Positions 1-9,179 are shown, counted from the first letter of the stretch. The stretch is DNA of 64,000 nt from an uncultured Clostridia bacterium (GCA_944384825.1 CALWUT010000018.1:124001-188000); one strand, 5' to 3'. Notes: generated by a model not told the origin, from the letters alone. Numbers and translations: made by a program.

Positions 1-127
1 CTGAAGCTACTATAATATCGCCAATAGCTGCATATTTTCTACGGGTTCCACCAAGAACTCTAAAACACATTATTTCTTTTGCTCCAGTATTATCAGCAAT
101 TTTTAAACGAGTCTGAGGTTGTATCAC
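1..127 (-). CDS. rplN: 50S ribosomal protein L14 (uL14), cut by the window edge
   Basis: Only the first 42 codons are present; the rest lies beyond base 1. The reverse-strand translation starts [18 protein letters not shown] and continues through [14 protein letters not shown], the usual uL14 N-terminus. The start is GTG at 127, preceded by an AGGAGG about 11 bases upstream; no ATG is available in frame. uL14 binds 23S rRNA at the subunit interface. It follows rpsQ in the S10 operon, so the order rpsQ-rplN is the standard bacterial one. Confidence 0.95.
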   Translation of the reverse strand, partial: MIQPQTRLKIADNTGAKEIMCFRVLGGTRRKYAAIGDIIVAS

Positions 128-169
128 AGCAAATCACTCCTCCTAACTGCTAGAAAATTAATTTTTAAG

Positions 170-427
170 CTATTTAGCTCTTTCTATTATATTTACAAGT
201 CTCCAACTTTTTTCTTTCGATAAGGGTCTGGTCTCCATTATTTTTACAAGATCCCCTACTTTACACTCATTAGATTCATCATGAGCTTTAAATCTTTGTG
301 TACGCTTAACAATTTTTTTATAAAGCGGATGTTTTACACTGTCTTCTACTGTAACAACTATGGTTTTATCCATTTTGTCACTTACAACTTTTCCTATTTT
401 TACTTTTCTCATATTTCTTTCGATCAA
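170..427 (-). CDS. rpsQ: 30S ribosomal protein S17 (uS17)
   Basis: An 85-residue primary 16S rRNA-binding protein. The segments [16 protein letters not shown] and [19 protein letters not shown] are characteristic of uS17. The longest reading begins at a TTG at 427, about eight bases after a GGGGGA Shine-Dalgarno. An ATG five codons in (412) is the alternative, but its spacing is poorer. It lies between rpmC and rplN in the conserved operon order and is presumably co-transcribed. Confidence 0.95.
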   Translation of the reverse strand: MIERNMRKVKIGKVVSDKMDKTIVVTVEDSVKHPLYKKIVKRTQRFKAHDESNECKVGDLVKIMETRPLSKEKSWRLVNIIERAK

Positions 428-447
428 AATAATCCATCCCCCTTCCG

Positions 448-690
448 TTACGCCGGAGCACTTCCGCTTGTTTCCTTCTTATCTAAAGACAATTTATTAC
501 TTTCCAGCTCTTTTTCACGAAGGAACGTTTGAACTCTTGCAATATCCTTTTTAACCGCTTTAATTCTCATAGGATTTTCCAACTGATTAACAGCAAGTTG
601 AAATCTAAGATTGAAAAGTTCGGATTTAAGGTCTTTCAATTTAAGCACTAATTCTTGTGCACTCAATTTTTTAATTTCTGAATTTTTCAT
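448..690 (-). CDS. rpmC: 50S ribosomal protein L29 (uL29)
   Basis: An 80-residue protein of two antiparallel helices at the polypeptide exit tunnel. [20 protein letters not shown] and [19 protein letters not shown] match uL29; the NQLENP motif joins the two helices. The last 15 or so residues ([15 protein letters not shown]) extend beyond the usual end of about 65 residues and look disordered. Its ATG overlaps the rplP stop by one base (TAATG), which implies translational coupling. Confidence 0.95.
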   Translation of the reverse strand: MKNSEIKKLSAQELVLKLKDLKSELFNLRFQLAVNQLENPMRIKAVKKDIARVQTFLREKELESNKLSLDKKETSGSAPA

Positions 691-1115
691 TAAACCTCAC
701 CATCCGTTTCTTGCTTCCTTACAAATTTACACTTTATAGGTAATTTATTAGCTGCCAGGCGCATTGCTTCACGAGCAGTAGCTTCAGGGACTTCACCAAT
801 TTCAAACATAATCCTTCCAGGCTTTACTACGGAAACCCAAAATTCCGGCGAACCCTTTCCTTTACCCATTCTTGTTTCAGCAGGTTTTTTAGTAACAGGT
901 TTATCCGGGAATATTTTTATCCAAACTTTACCTGCTCTCTTACAAAACCTTGTCATCGCTACACGTGCAGCTTCTATTTGATTAGAAGTAATCCAGGCGG
1001 GTTCCAAAGCTTGAAGTCCAAAATCTCCATGAGAAACTTTACTTCCCCTGATTGCACGACCTTTCATTCTTCCTCTGTGCATTTTTCTATATTTAGTCCT
1101 TTTTGGCAACAGCAT
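690..1115 (-). CDS. rplP: 50S ribosomal protein L16 (uL16)
   Basis: A 141-residue protein of normal length. It starts [20 protein letters not shown] and contains [20 protein letters not shown], the uL16 core, which helps accommodate tRNA in the A site. The first 23 bases overlap the 3' end of rpsC in another frame, and the last base overlaps the start of rpmC. This is the tight packing typical of the S10 operon. Confidence 0.97.
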   Translation of the reverse strand: MLLPKRTKYRKMHRGRMKGRAIRGSKVSHGDFGLQALEPAWITSNQIEAARVAMTRFCKRAGKVWIKIFPDKPVTKKPAETRMGKGKGSPEFWVSVVKPGRIMFEIGEVPEATAREAMRLAANKLPIKCKFVRKQETDGEV

Positions 1116-1782
1116 TTATTCCGCCCCCTTTCACAGATTCCTGCTTTCCTGAATTTAATAAAATTTCGCCTTTATAAATCCAAACTTTTACTCCTATAAT
1201 TCCATAAGTTGTAGACGCTTCCGCAAACCCATAATCTATATCAGCTCTTATAGTCTGAAGAGGAATTGTTCCTTCATGATAATGTTCTGTACGAGCAATT
1301 TCTGCTCCACCCAATCTTCCGGAAACTTGAGTCTTTATTCCTTTGGCACCGGATTTCATTGCACGTCCCATAGCCTGTTTTAAAGCTCTCCTAAATGAAA
1401 CCCTTTTTTCCAGTTGTGCAGCTATTCCTTCTGCTACTAACTTTGCGTTCAAATCTGAATTTTTAACTTCAACTATATTTATAATCACCGGTTTATCAGT
1501 AATAGTCTTGCAGTAAGCTCTCAGCTTTTCTATCTCTGCTCCACCTTTTCCAATCACTATTCCAGGTTTAGCACAATGAATATGAAGACGAATTTTATGA
1601 CTGTCTCTTTCGATCTCAATTTTCGGAACTCCTGCAACTTTAAGTTTTTTCATAAGCAATTTACGAATTTTGTAATCCTCTACTAAAGCATCAGCAAAAT
1701 CCTTTTTCTTAACCAACCAACGCGAATCCCAATTTTTAATTACTCCTACTCGAAATCCACTTGGATGTACTTTCTGACCCAT
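1093..1782 (-). CDS. rpsC: 30S ribosomal protein S3 (uS3)
   Basis: A 229-residue protein of the small-subunit mRNA entry channel. It starts [20 protein letters not shown]. The KH-domain loop [14 protein letters not shown] lies near residue 75, and the C-terminal domain contains [20 protein letters not shown]. Length and domain order are normal. It follows rplV by 15 bases with a good Shine-Dalgarno and overlaps rplP by 23 bases. Confidence 0.97.
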   Translation of the reverse strand: MGQKVHPSGFRVGVIKNWDSRWLVKKKDFADALVEDYKIRKLLMKKLKVAGVPKIEIERDSHKIRLHIHCAKPGIVIGKGGAEIEKLRAYCKTITDKPVIINIVEVKNSDLNAKLVAEGIAAQLEKRVSFRRALKQAMGRAMKSGAKGIKTQVSGRLGGAEIARTEHYHEGTIPLQTIRADIDYGFAEASTTYGIIGVKVWIYKGEILLNSGKQESVKGGGINAVAKKD

Positions 1783-1797
1783 AGTTAACCTCCTTTT

Positions 1798-2136
1798 CTA
1801 TTGATCTTTCTCTTTTAAAACTATGGTAACATGTGATGTCCTTTTTTTAATCCTATACGCTCTTCCCTTTGATACAGGTCTTATCCTCTTTATAATCGGA
1901 CCAGGACATACAAAACACTCAGACACATATAATTGTGTAATATCCATTTGGTTGTTATTTACAGCATTAGCTATAGCTGATTTTAATAACTTCTCAAGAT
2001 ACTCACATGCAGCTTTCGGTACATGCTTAAGCACCGCCATCGCATAATCCACAGGTTTATTTCTTATTAAATCAAGTACAATAGAAACCTTCCGAGGTGA
2101 AATGCGAGCGTACCTTAAATGAGCTTTAGCTTCCAT
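1798..2136 (-). CDS. rplV: 50S ribosomal protein L22 (uL22)
   Basis: A 112-residue exit-tunnel protein. [20 protein letters not shown] and [21 protein letters not shown] are the uL22 signatures. The family's beta-hairpin that reaches the tunnel constriction corresponds to about residues 80-100. It sits in the conserved order rpsS-rplV-rpsC with a 22-base gap after rpsS. Confidence 0.97.
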   Translation of the reverse strand: MEAKAHLRYARISPRKVSIVLDLIRNKPVDYAMAVLKHVPKAACEYLEKLLKSAIANAVNNNQMDITQLYVSECFVCPGPIIKRIRPVSKGRAYRIKKRTSHVTIVLKEKDQ

Positions 2137-2158
2137 TTTTTACAACTCCTTTCACCTA

Positions 2159-2437
2159 TTATTTTTTACCAGTAGTTTTTGAACCGGCATGACCTTTAAA
2201 TGTCCTAGTAGGAGCAAATTCACCGAGCTTATGTCCCACCATATCTTCTGTAACATATACAGGAATATGCTTGCGTCCATCGTGAACAGCAAATGTGTGA
2301 CCTACAAACTCTGGGAAAATGGTTGACGCCCTACTCCATGTTTTCAAGATTTTCTTTTCGCCGGTTTTATTAAGTTCTGTAACTCTTTTTAAAAGTACCG
2401 GCTGCACAAAAGGTGCTTTTTTTAAACTCCTGCTCAC
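2159..2437 (-). CDS. rpsS: 30S ribosomal protein S19 (uS19)
   Basis: A 92-residue protein of the small-subunit head. [43 protein letters not shown] and [18 protein letters not shown] are diagnostic. Length is normal. It lies 21 bases downstream of rplB and is presumably part of the same transcript. Confidence 0.97.
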   Translation of the reverse strand: MSRSLKKAPFVQPVLLKRVTELNKTGEKKILKTWSRASTIFPEFVGHTFAVHDGRKHIPVYVTEDMVGHKLGEFAPTRTFKGHAGSKTTGKK

Positions 2438-2458
2438 TATATCAAACTCCTTTCCCTA

Positions 2459-3292
2459 TTATTTGCTGTTTCTGCGTTTAACAATATACTTATCTGAACG
2501 ATTCTTTTTGGATCTAGTTTTATATCCAAGTGCCGGTTTGCCCCATGGCGTAGTAGGCCCTGGACGCCCAATAGGAGACTTGCCTTCTCCTCCTCCGTGA
2601 GGATGGTCGCAAGGATTCATTACCGATCCACGAACTGTTGGTCTCCAACCCATGTTACGCTTACGTCCTGCTTTACCGATTTTTACGTTTTCGTGGTCTA
2701 TGTTTCCTACTTGACCTATCGATGCCATACATTCAATCGGTACATTCCTAAGTTCACCGGACGGCAATCTTAAAAGCGCCATCTTGCCTTCCTTTGCCAT
2801 TAGCTGCGCCATATTTCCTGCCGCTCTGGCAAGCTGTGCACCTTTTCCGGGATAAAGTTCAACATTATGGATAAATGTTCCTACAGGAATATTTGAAAGC
2901 GCTAAAGCATTGCCCAGTTTAATATCGGCATGCTCTCCAGCCATGATTTCTTGACCTACTTTAAGGCCTTGCGGAGCTATAATATATCTTTTTTCTCCAT
3001 CAGCATACTCTACAAGTGCTATATGAGATGATCTGTTAGGATCGTACTCTAATGTTAAAACTTTTCCCGGAATATCAAACTTACGTCTTTTAAAATCTAT
3101 TATACGATATTTTCTTCTATTTCCGCCGCCTCTGTGACGAACTGTAATACGGCCATAATTGTTACGTCCTGCTTTTTTATTTAGCGGGCGAAGTAAACTT
3201 TTTTCCGGTGCTACTTTAGATAGCTCTGAATAATCTATAACCGACATATTACGTCTTGAAGGTGTAGTCGGTTTATAATTTTTAATTGCCAA
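2459..3292 (-). CDS. rplB: 50S ribosomal protein L2 (uL2)
   Basis: A 277-residue protein needed for subunit association and peptidyl-transferase assembly. It contains the N-terminal [12 protein letters not shown] segment and the C-terminal loop [19 protein letters not shown], which carries the conserved histidine near the catalytic centre. Length is normal. Unusually for this operon, it is separated from rplW by 176 non-coding bases that contain a GC-rich hairpin. Confidence 0.98.
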   Translation of the reverse strand: MAIKNYKPTTPSRRNMSVIDYSELSKVAPEKSLLRPLNKKAGRNNYGRITVRHRGGGNRRKYRIIDFKRRKFDIPGKVLTLEYDPNRSSHIALVEYADGEKRYIIAPQGLKVGQEIMAGEHADIKLGNALALSNIPVGTFIHNVELYPGKGAQLARAAGNMAQLMAKEGKMALLRLPSGELRNVPIECMASIGQVGNIDHENVKIGKAGRKRNMGWRPTVRGSVMNPCDHPHGGGEGKSPIGRPGPTTPWGKPALGYKTRSKKNRSDKYIVKRRNSK

Positions 3293-3324
3293 ACTATTTC
3301 ACTCTCCTTAAAAATTAGCTTTGC

Positions 3325-3340
3325 GGAGGCTGACTCCTCC
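3325..3340 (-). other. GC-rich hairpin in the rplW-rplB gap (3293-3468)
   Basis: The otherwise compact operon has a 176-base non-coding gap here. It contains a GGAGG/CCTCC stem with a six-base loop, and on the minus strand the stem is followed some ten bases later by five Ts. The rest of the gap is AT-rich with no recognisable gene. The hairpin could slow transcription, protect an mRNA end or mask an anti-SD-like GGAGG. It lacks a proper U-tract, so I do not call it a terminator. Confidence 0.35.
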
Positions 3341-3468
3341 TTAAACTGCTTTATTTAAAATATCAGCATGATTTTAACTTTTAAATGCTAACCAAGACTA
3401 ATATTATTTAAATACATCTATCATCAAAAGCCTATACTTACTAATTAAAATACTGATATTTAAATTTT

Positions 3469-3759
3469 CTAAACTATATTTTCAAAAAATTCTATTCCTT
3501 TACTATCCGGTCTTAAAGTTACATATGCTTTCTTCCATGATGGCGTATAACCTTGATATTTACCTTTCCTGCGGAATCTGCCACGCACTTTAAGAGTGTT
3601 GACTTTAGAAACTTTTACTTTAAATATCTCTTCTACTGCCTTCGCAATTTCAATTTTTCCTGCACTTTTTGCTACTTTAAAGGTGTATTTTTTATTTGGC
3701 ATTCCACCCATAGTCTTTTCAGTAATTATTGGGCGAATTATTATGTCATGAGCCCACAT
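3469..3759 (-). CDS. rplW: 50S ribosomal protein L23 (uL23)
   Basis: A 96-residue exit-site protein that serves as a docking point for trigger factor and SRP. IIRPIITEKTMGG, KYTFKVAKSAGKIEIAKAVE and RGRFRRKGKYQGYTPSWKKA match uL23. Its ATG shares one base with the stop of rplD (3759), so the two genes are translationally coupled. Confidence 0.96.
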   Translation of the reverse strand: MWAHDIIIRPIITEKTMGGMPNKKYTFKVAKSAGKIEIAKAVEEIFKVKVSKVNTLKVRGRFRRKGKYQGYTPSWKKAYVTLRPDSKGIEFFENIV

Positions 3760-4382
3760 TATTCATACACCTCCTCAATCATACTAATTGTATCTTTAAT
3801 CAATATTAAATTTTTAGCATTTAATATATCGTACACGTTTAAGCCATTAACCTGAGAAGTCTTGACGCCTGGAATGTTTCTCGCGGATTTAATGATTTTA
3901 TCATCTAAGCTTGGAAGTACTATCAAAGATTTTCCAGTTGCTTCGATCGCAGTCAACATGCTTACCATCTTACTGGTTTTATACTCCTCAAGCGAAATTG
4001 AATCTAAAACTATAATATTATTAGTAATGTATTTGCTTGAAAATGCAGACTTTAAAGCTAGGCGTTTAACTTTTTTATTAAGTACGTAGCTATAATCACG
4101 CGGCTTTGGTGCAAATACCACTCCGCCGTGTCTCCACTGAGGAGCTCTTATGGAACCTTGTCGAGCATGACCTGTACCTTTTTGTCTCCATGGTTTTTTG
4201 CCACCGCCTGATACTTCCGCACGAGTTAAAGCACTTTGTGTTCCCTGACGTTTATTTGCCAAATGATTTACTACTACGTCATGCATTACTGATTTATTAG
4301 GTTCTATTCCAAATATTGAATCCGGTAAATCAATTTCTCCAATCTCCTTACCCGCCATATCAACTACTGCTACTTTAGGCAT
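3759..4382 (-). CDS. rplD: 50S ribosomal protein L4 (uL4)
   Basis: A 207-residue protein. The extended loop that lines the exit tunnel is visible as RAEVSGGGKKPWRQKGTGHA followed by RQGSIRAPQWRHGGVVFAPKP (about residues 55-95). In some bacteria uL4 also represses its own S10 operon through the mRNA leader; whether that happens here is unknown, although the leader is structured. It lies 16 bases after rplC. Confidence 0.97.
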   Translation of the reverse strand: MPKVAVVDMAGKEIGEIDLPDSIFGIEPNKSVMHDVVVNHLANKRQGTQSALTRAEVSGGGKKPWRQKGTGHARQGSIRAPQWRHGGVVFAPKPRDYSYVLNKKVKRLALKSAFSSKYITNNIIVLDSISLEEYKTSKMVSMLTAIEATGKSLIVLPSLDDKIIKSARNIPGVKTSQVNGLNVYDILNAKNLILIKDTISMIEEVYE

Positions 4383-4398
4383 TACATTTCCTCCTTTC

Positions 4399-5031
4399 CT
4401 ATGCTTTTACGCTGTCACGAATTAGTACTATACTTCCTTTTGAACCCGGTACAGCACCTTTTACAGCAATTAAATTATCTTGAGAATCCACTTTTACAAC
4501 TGTCAAATTCTGCACTGTAACTCTTTCTGATCCAAGATGTCCAGACATTTTTTTTCCCTTAAACACTCTCGAAGGATCAGAACATGCTCCAATAGATCCG
4601 CCTTTCCGAACTACCGGTCCTGAGCCATGAGTTTCTTTAAGTCTTCTGAAATTCCAGCGCTTGATAACTCCTGCCCATCCTTTTCCTTTGCTGGTCCCAA
4701 CAACATCTACTTTATCTCCGGCAGCAAAAATATCCGATTTTATAATATCTCCTACATTATAAATACTAATATCTTCTAAACGGCATTCTTTTAAAGTACG
4801 TTTAGGTGCTATATCTGATTTATCAAAATGTCCTTTAAGGGGTTTGTTAACTTGTTTTGGTCTTAAATCTCCAAAACCGATTTGAATAGCGTTATATCCA
4901 TCTTTTTCTAATATTTTCTTTTGAGAAACCACGCATGGGCCTGCTTCTATTACTGTTACAGGAATAACTTTGCCATTTTCATCGAATATTTGAGTCATTC
5001 CAATTTTTTTTCCTATAATTGCTTTTTTCAT
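4399..5031 (-). CDS. rplC: 50S ribosomal protein L3 (uL3)
   Basis: A 210-residue early-assembly protein. [37 protein letters not shown] and [21 protein letters not shown] are family signatures; the latter two lie in the loop that reaches the peptidyl-transferase centre. The gene follows rpsJ after a 75-base spacer and begins with ATG after a TTGGAGGAG-type Shine-Dalgarno. Confidence 0.97.
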   Translation of the reverse strand: MKKAIIGKKIGMTQIFDENGKVIPVTVIEAGPCVVSQKKILEKDGYNAIQIGFGDLRPKQVNKPLKGHFDKSDIAPKRTLKECRLEDISIYNVGDIIKSDIFAAGDKVDVVGTSKGKGWAGVIKRWNFRRLKETHGSGPVVRKGGSIGACSDPSRVFKGKKMSGHLGSERVTVQNLTVVKVDSQDNLIAVKGAVPGSKGSIVLIRDSVKA

Positions 5032-5106
5032 TTTTTCTCCTCCAAGTTAGGTTATTGGTTAACTTAATATAAGTCAACATGACCTCCCGACTGCTTTGAA
5101 ATTGAA

Positions 5107-5418
5107 TTATAGCTTGATCTCTATTTCAACACCGGCAGGGAGCTCGAGATTCATTAATGCGTCAACTGTCTTATTTGACGGCTTTAAAATATCAATAAGT
5201 CTTTTATGAGTTCTCATCTCAAATTGTTCTCTACTATCCTTGTTAACGTGAACAGAACGAAGAATCGTTATTACTTGCTTCTCCGTGGGTAGCGGAACTG
5301 GTCCTGAGACTTTTGATCCTGTTCTCGCGGCGGTTTGCACCAGTTTTTGCGCTGCTTGATCAACCAGTTTCGAATCGTAACCTTTAATTCGAACTCTGAT
5401 TTTTTCTTTATTTGCCAT
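5107..5418 (-). CDS. rpsJ: 30S ribosomal protein S10 (uS10), first gene of the operon
   Basis: A 103-residue protein. [20 protein letters not shown] and [20 protein letters not shown] are the uS10 signature segments. Besides its ribosomal role, uS10 is NusE, a transcription antitermination factor. It is the promoter-proximal gene of this S10 operon, preceded by about 250 bases of leader that contain a terminator-like hairpin. AAGGAGG lies at normal distance before the ATG. Confidence 0.97.
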   Translation of the reverse strand: MANKEKIRVRIKGYDSKLVDQAAQKLVQTAARTGSKVSGPVPLPTEKQVITILRSVHVNKDSREQFEMRTHKRLIDILKPSNKTVDALMNLELPAGVEIEIKL

Positions 5419-5490
5419 TTAATCGCCTCCTTACTTTATTTAGTGGTGGGCGAATCTCTACTTTCAACCTATCCGGGTGTTTCAAAACTT

Positions 5491-5519
5491 AAAAAAAGAA
5501 AAACGGATAAAATAATCCG
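5491..5519 (-). terminator. Terminator-like hairpin in the rpsJ leader (possible attenuator)
   Basis: On the minus strand a CGGAT/ATCCG stem with a six-base loop is followed at once by a T-rich run (TTTTTCTTTTTTT). That is the form of an intrinsic terminator, yet it lies about 75 bases upstream of the first gene of the S10 operon, in the sense direction. A CGGGT just upstream (TTCGGGTTAAGCGG) and an ACCCG downstream (AACACCCGG) could pair in an alternative fold. This suggests transcription attenuation; the mechanism is inferred. Confidence 0.6.
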
Positions 5520-5671
5520 CTTAACCCGAACAGTCTAAAGTACAGAATCTTCACTTATGAAAACTCAAAATCTTTCGCCCGGTTTAAAATCGGACATACT
5601 CCACGGAAAAACCAACTCAATTAAGTTGCAACCTTCCGCTTCAACGCATACCTTTGCAGTCGCACAAACTT

Positions 5672-5700
5672 ATGTTAACACAAGAAAGCAAAAAAATCAA
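5672..5700 (-). promoter_or_regulatory. Possible promoter of the S10 operon
   Basis: On the minus strand TTGATT and TAACAT are separated by 17 bases. The -10 matches the consensus at only four of six positions, so this is a modest candidate. It lies about 250 bases upstream of rpsJ and would place the terminator-like hairpin within the leader. Confidence 0.35.
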
Positions 5701-5816
5701 CAATTAATTTTAAATTCAGCAAAAAATTAAACTATACTCAAATTTACTCTCTTACTTATTATACCTTTAGCATCCTAAAATAAATTCTTAAGCTTAATAA
5801 ATTTTATCTTACATGA

Positions 5817-5846
5817 TATACTCCCGGACAAAAATCCAGGAGTATA
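5817..5846 (-). terminator. Long hairpin after the coiled-coil gene
   Basis: A perfect 8-bp TATACTCC/GGAGTATA stem extends on the minus strand by a T-G wobble and GGA/TCC around a six-base loop, about 12 bp in all. It lies about 80 bases beyond the stop of the 5925 gene. No U-tract follows, so it may act as an mRNA 3'-end structure rather than a classical intrinsic terminator. The rest of 5419-5924 holds the rpsJ leader and AT-rich sequence without a gene. Confidence 0.4.
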
Positions 5847-5924
5847 CAATATTCCACACTATCATAAATTAAGCATAATAATTATAAATTAATCACGTAA
5901 ATTTTATCGTAGAAAAAGCAAAAT

Positions 5925-6650
5925 TTACCCAAAGAAGTAAGAATAAATACTACTAAGGGTATCACCAATAGCAGTTAAAGTATTCCATAGTATTCCACCT
6001 GAACTTGCATTTTGTCTTGATTGTATGTCTTGTGATACTCTTGCTTTGATTTCTGCAGCTAATTTATCGAAAACTTCACTTTCAGGATTTTTTGCAAGAG
6101 CATTAGTTTTTTTAAAAAAATCTAATTCTTTTTTTATAACTTCCATAGATTCATCTAACTTTTTCTTTGAGTCTTTAAAAAACGTAGTATAATCTGCTTG
6201 CGTAAGTTTTTTCGACGCAATATTCTCGGTCTGTTTAAGTTTCTTATTGAATTCCTCATTTAATGATTTGAGTAATTCAAGCTTTTTGCTCCAATCATTT
6301 AAGTTATCTTCTCCACTCTCGCATGTTCCTTTGATTTCAATTAAATTTGAATATGCTTCTTCCAATAATGCTATATCGGCTTCACAAGATTTCACAGTAT
6401 ATACATTTCCTTTAAGATCCCCATGTTTCGCTATGAAATTTTTCTGTTCAATTTCTTTTGCTAATCTAATGTTATTATCTATTTTTTCCTTAAAATTAGG
6501 AAAAGTTCGTTCAACCCAGTCTTTATCCTTTCCGCTTTTGGCGAATTTATTCATCTCCTTATTAAACTCATCACAAACCTTTATCAATTCATTAATTTGT
6601 TTTTTCAAGCTTGGACCTATTCTTTTTCGCTCTTCCTTTTCACCTAACAA
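5925..6650 (-). CDS. Coiled-coil protein of unknown function, main (3') part of a frameshifted gene
   Basis: 241 highly charged, helix-rich residues ending in a short hydrophobic tail (GGILWNTLTAIGDTLSSIYSYFFG). No known family was recognised. Residues 75-96 (KHGDLKGNVYTVKSCEADI) closely match a segment of the protein encoded at 8116-8943, so the two are paralogues flanking mnmA. The only start in this frame is a TTG at 6650 with GAAAGG directly adjacent and no proper spacer. The frame stays open further upstream, and a 45-codon ORF with a normal start (6668-6805) joins it if one base is re-read at an A6 run (6693-6698). The joined protein would have about 293 residues and put the shared motif at the same depth as in the paralogue. 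Confidence 0.6.
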   Translation of the reverse strand: MLGEKEERKRIGPSLKKQINELIKVCDEFNKEMNKFAKSGKDKDWVERTFPNFKEKIDNNIRLAKEIEQKNFIAKHGDLKGNVYTVKSCEADIALLEEAYSNLIEIKGTCESGEDNLNDWSKKLELLKSLNEEFNKKLKQTENIASKKLTQADYTTFFKDSKKKLDESMEVIKKELDFFKKTNALAKNPESEVFDKLAAEIKARVSQDIQSRQNASSGGILWNTLTAIGDTLSSIYSYFFG

Positions 6651-6667
6651 CCTTTCTTCACATTTTT

Positions 6668-6805
6668 TTAATTCCGCATAAATTTTTTTGTATTTTTTAT
6701 AACTGAGTCATTCTCCATCTTAAATTTTTTGTTTTTTGAAAGTTGTTCCATTCTATAAATGTAGTCAGGTCTCGATGACAGATCTGATTGAGATAGACGA
6801 AACAT
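6668..6805 (-). CDS. 5' part of the frameshifted coiled-coil gene
   Basis: A 45-codon ORF that starts with ATG at 6805 after AAGGA and encodes MFRLSQSDLSSRPDYIYRME before running into a stop. At the minus-strand heptamer A AAA AAT (A6 run at 6693-6698) a -1 shift leads into the open frame of the 241-residue ORF downstream. This could be a real inactivating indel, a homopolymer assembly error or programmed -1 frameshifting. The sequence alone does not decide. Confidence 0.5.
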   Translation of the reverse strand: MFRLSQSDLSSRPDYIYRMEQLSKNKKFKMENDSVIKNTKKFMRN

Positions 6806-7048
6806 AAATATCCATTCCTTTCTAAAATGATTATATTTTATAACATTTTAACTAGTATAAATACTAATTTAAATATTATAATTATTAATTATATCAAAAT
6901 AATATCCAATGTCAATAAGTAAAATTATTTTTATCAATGTTTTTTATTATAATTAACTAATATTTTAATCAACTTTTTATACAACATTGTTTAGGGTATA
7001 ATTGAAATAAATTAATCATTGAATCATAAAACTCTAGGAGGAATAAAT

Positions 7049-8092
7049 TTGAAAAAAGTATTAGTGGGAATGAGCGGAGGAGTAGATAGTGCAGTTGCCG
7101 CATCACTACTTCTTGAAACGGGATATGACGTCTTGGGAGCAACTTTAATACTTACAGACTCTTCAATAAGTAATAAAAAAATAATTGAAGATGCAAAAAA
7201 TGTTGCAACAATTTTAGGAATAAATCATGTAACTATAGACTTAAAAAAAGAATTTAAAGAAAAAGTAATAAATTACTTTACACATGAATATCTCATAGGA
7301 CGAACTCCTAATCCTTGCGTAGTGTGCAATAGCAATATAAAATTTGGACTTATGATAGATAAAGCTTTAGAATTAAATTTTAATTACTTAGCTACAGGGC
7401 ATTATGCAAAAATTATCTATAATAAAAGTACTAAGAGATGGCTTCTTCAGAAAAATAATTCAAAAAAAGATCAAAGTTACTTTCTACATCGTTTAACACA
7501 AAATCAACTCTCTCATGCTCTATTTCCCTTAGCTAAATTTGAAAAAAGTGAAATAAGAGCTATAGCTGAAAAGTATAATTTACCTGTAGCTAATAAAAAA
7601 GAAAGCCAAGACATTTGTTTCGTAAAGGAAGGAAATCATACAGAATTTATAGAAAATTATACAAATATAAAATCCACACCAGGAAATTTTGTTGATTCAG
7701 AGAAAAATATACTAGGGATGCATAAAGGAATAACTTATTATACTATTGGACAACGAAGACATTTAGGCATATCTTTAGGCAAACACATGTATGTCATGCA
7801 CATAAATAGTAATCAAAACGAAATAGTTCTTGGAGAACACTCAGAAGGATTATGTTCTTCTTTAATTGTAGAAAATGTAAACTATATAACTTATGAGAAT
7901 TTGAAATCTGAAATAAATGCTTTCGTAAAAATTCGTGCCCGTGCTTCAAGCGTTCCTTGTAAAATAATTCCTTTAACCGATAATTCAGTTAAAGTAATTT
8001 TTAGCGAACCACAATTCTTCCCTGCTCCAGGGCAATGTGCAGTTTTTTATGACGAAAAAGGTTATGTTCTAGGGGGTGGATTTATAAAGTAA
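7049..8092 (+). CDS. mnmA: tRNA-specific 2-thiouridylase MnmA
   Basis: A 347-residue cytoplasmic enzyme that thiolates U34 of Lys, Glu and Gln tRNAs using ATP and a persulfide donor. The PP-loop SGGVDS is at residues 9-14, the catalytic cysteine is in NPCVVCN (Cys90) and the second redox cysteine is in SQDICFVKEG (Cys190). The C-terminal beta-barrel ends GQCAVFYDEKGYVLGGGFI. I chose the TTG at 7049 because AGGAGG lies seven bases upstream and the protein then begins MKKVLVGMSGG; a TTG at 7019 would add ten unlikely residues. It is flanked on both sides by coiled-coil paralogues on the other strand. Confidence 0.95.
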   Translation: MKKVLVGMSGGVDSAVAASLLLETGYDVLGATLILTDSSISNKKIIEDAKNVATILGINHVTIDLKKEFKEKVINYFTHEYLIGRTPNPCVVCNSNIKFGLMIDKALELNFNYLATGHYAKIIYNKSTKRWLLQKNNSKKDQSYFLHRLTQNQLSHALFPLAKFEKSEIRAIAEKYNLPVANKKESQDICFVKEGNHTEFIENYTNIKSTPGNFVDSEKNILGMHKGITYYTIGQRRHLGISLGKHMYVMHINSNQNEIVLGEHSEGLCSSLIVENVNYITYENLKSEINAFVKIRARASSVPCKIIPLTDNSVKVIFSEPQFFPAPGQCAVFYDEKGYVLGGGFIK

Positions 8093-8115
8093 TTAAATTT
8101 AAACTTAAGATTTAT

Positions 8116-8943
8116 TTAAAAAAACGAACTTCCAAAATTCCAAGCATAAATTATTCCAGGTACGACAAGATAATTCAAAAGCAATCCACCTAAACCGCTT
8201 ATCATTCCTTGGATTACATTTTCAACAAAAAATTTTCTAGTAATCGAATTTATTTGAGTTCTAATTATGTCAATTAAACCATCTTCTTGAGTTGTGGAAA
8301 GTTTAAATTTACCTATAGTAACTTTTAAGTCGTTTACTGCATCCTTAAATTGATTGACATAATTACTTAATTTTTTATAAAATTTTTCATATTCACTTGT
8401 ATCTTTTGGTAAATATCTTTTTGATTGCGATAAAGTTGTCATATATTTTTTAATGATCTCTTCAGTCTCCTTTATTGATTTTTCATCTTTACATTTACTC
8501 AATTTTTTCATAGTAGATTCAAGATTTTCAATAGCAGCTTTGCAACTTTTTAAAGTAAATATTTTGTCTTTATTAGCACCATATTTCACTATAGAACGTT
8601 CACCTTTTAATTCTGCAAAGTAAGTTATAGCTTCTATAGCTTTTTTCTTCGCTTCTTCAATAGTATCAAGATCCTCATCTATACTTTTTTTCTTTAATTC
8701 TTCCTTATACCAATCAATTAAATCAATTAACTTTTTACATTCTTCTTGGAAATCTTCAATTTGATCTTTTAATTTTTTTGAATTGTTTCTAATGCCCTGA
8801 TAAATGCTTTTCCGTTCTTCTAAAATTTCTTTATAATTTTCTAAATCGGTTAAAGTTTTTTTAGCTCGTAACAACTGTTCTTTTACTTTAGGATCATTTT
8901 TCATTTTTTCAAATTCCTCAATTTTTTTCCTTACATTACACAT
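8116..8943 (-). CDS. Coiled-coil protein of unknown function, paralogue of the 5925 gene
   Basis: 275 residues, very rich in Lys and Glu and predicted mostly helical, ending with a hydrophobic segment (about residues 240-275) that includes GLGGLLLNYLVVPGIIYAW. This could span or insert in a membrane. Residues 120-142 (KYGANKDKIFTLKSCKAAI) share K-x-G-x3-K-x3-T-x-KSC-x-A-x-I with the gene at 5925. No known family was recognised. It starts with ATG after an AGAGGGA Shine-Dalgarno and converges on mnmA with 23 bases between the stops. A host-directed or structural role is only a guess. Confidence 0.7.
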   Translation of the reverse strand: MCNVRKKIEEFEKMKNDPKVKEQLLRAKKTLTDLENYKEILEERKSIYQGIRNNSKKLKDQIEDFQEECKKLIDLIDWYKEELKKKSIDEDLDTIEEAKKKAIEAITYFAELKGERSIVKYGANKDKIFTLKSCKAAIENLESTMKKLSKCKDEKSIKETEEIIKKYMTTLSQSKRYLPKDTSEYEKFYKKLSNYVNQFKDAVNDLKVTIGKFKLSTTQEDGLIDIIRTQINSITRKFFVENVIQGMISGLGGLLLNYLVVPGIIYAWNFGSSFF

Positions 8944-9179
8944 AAAAATCCCTCTTTCTTACCAAATTATTTTTCAGACTATTCTTTAATTTTGATAAAT
9001 GTATGGAAACTATTTATGTTATATAATATATTTATTGAAATATCAAGATTAAAATTATTTAATATTGTTAAATTTTTAACGTATCTATTTTTTAAGATCA
9101 TCATTTTCAACTCATTATTTATTCTTTGTTTATTTAATATGTTTATTTATACAATATTTGCAAATTACCAAAATATCTC

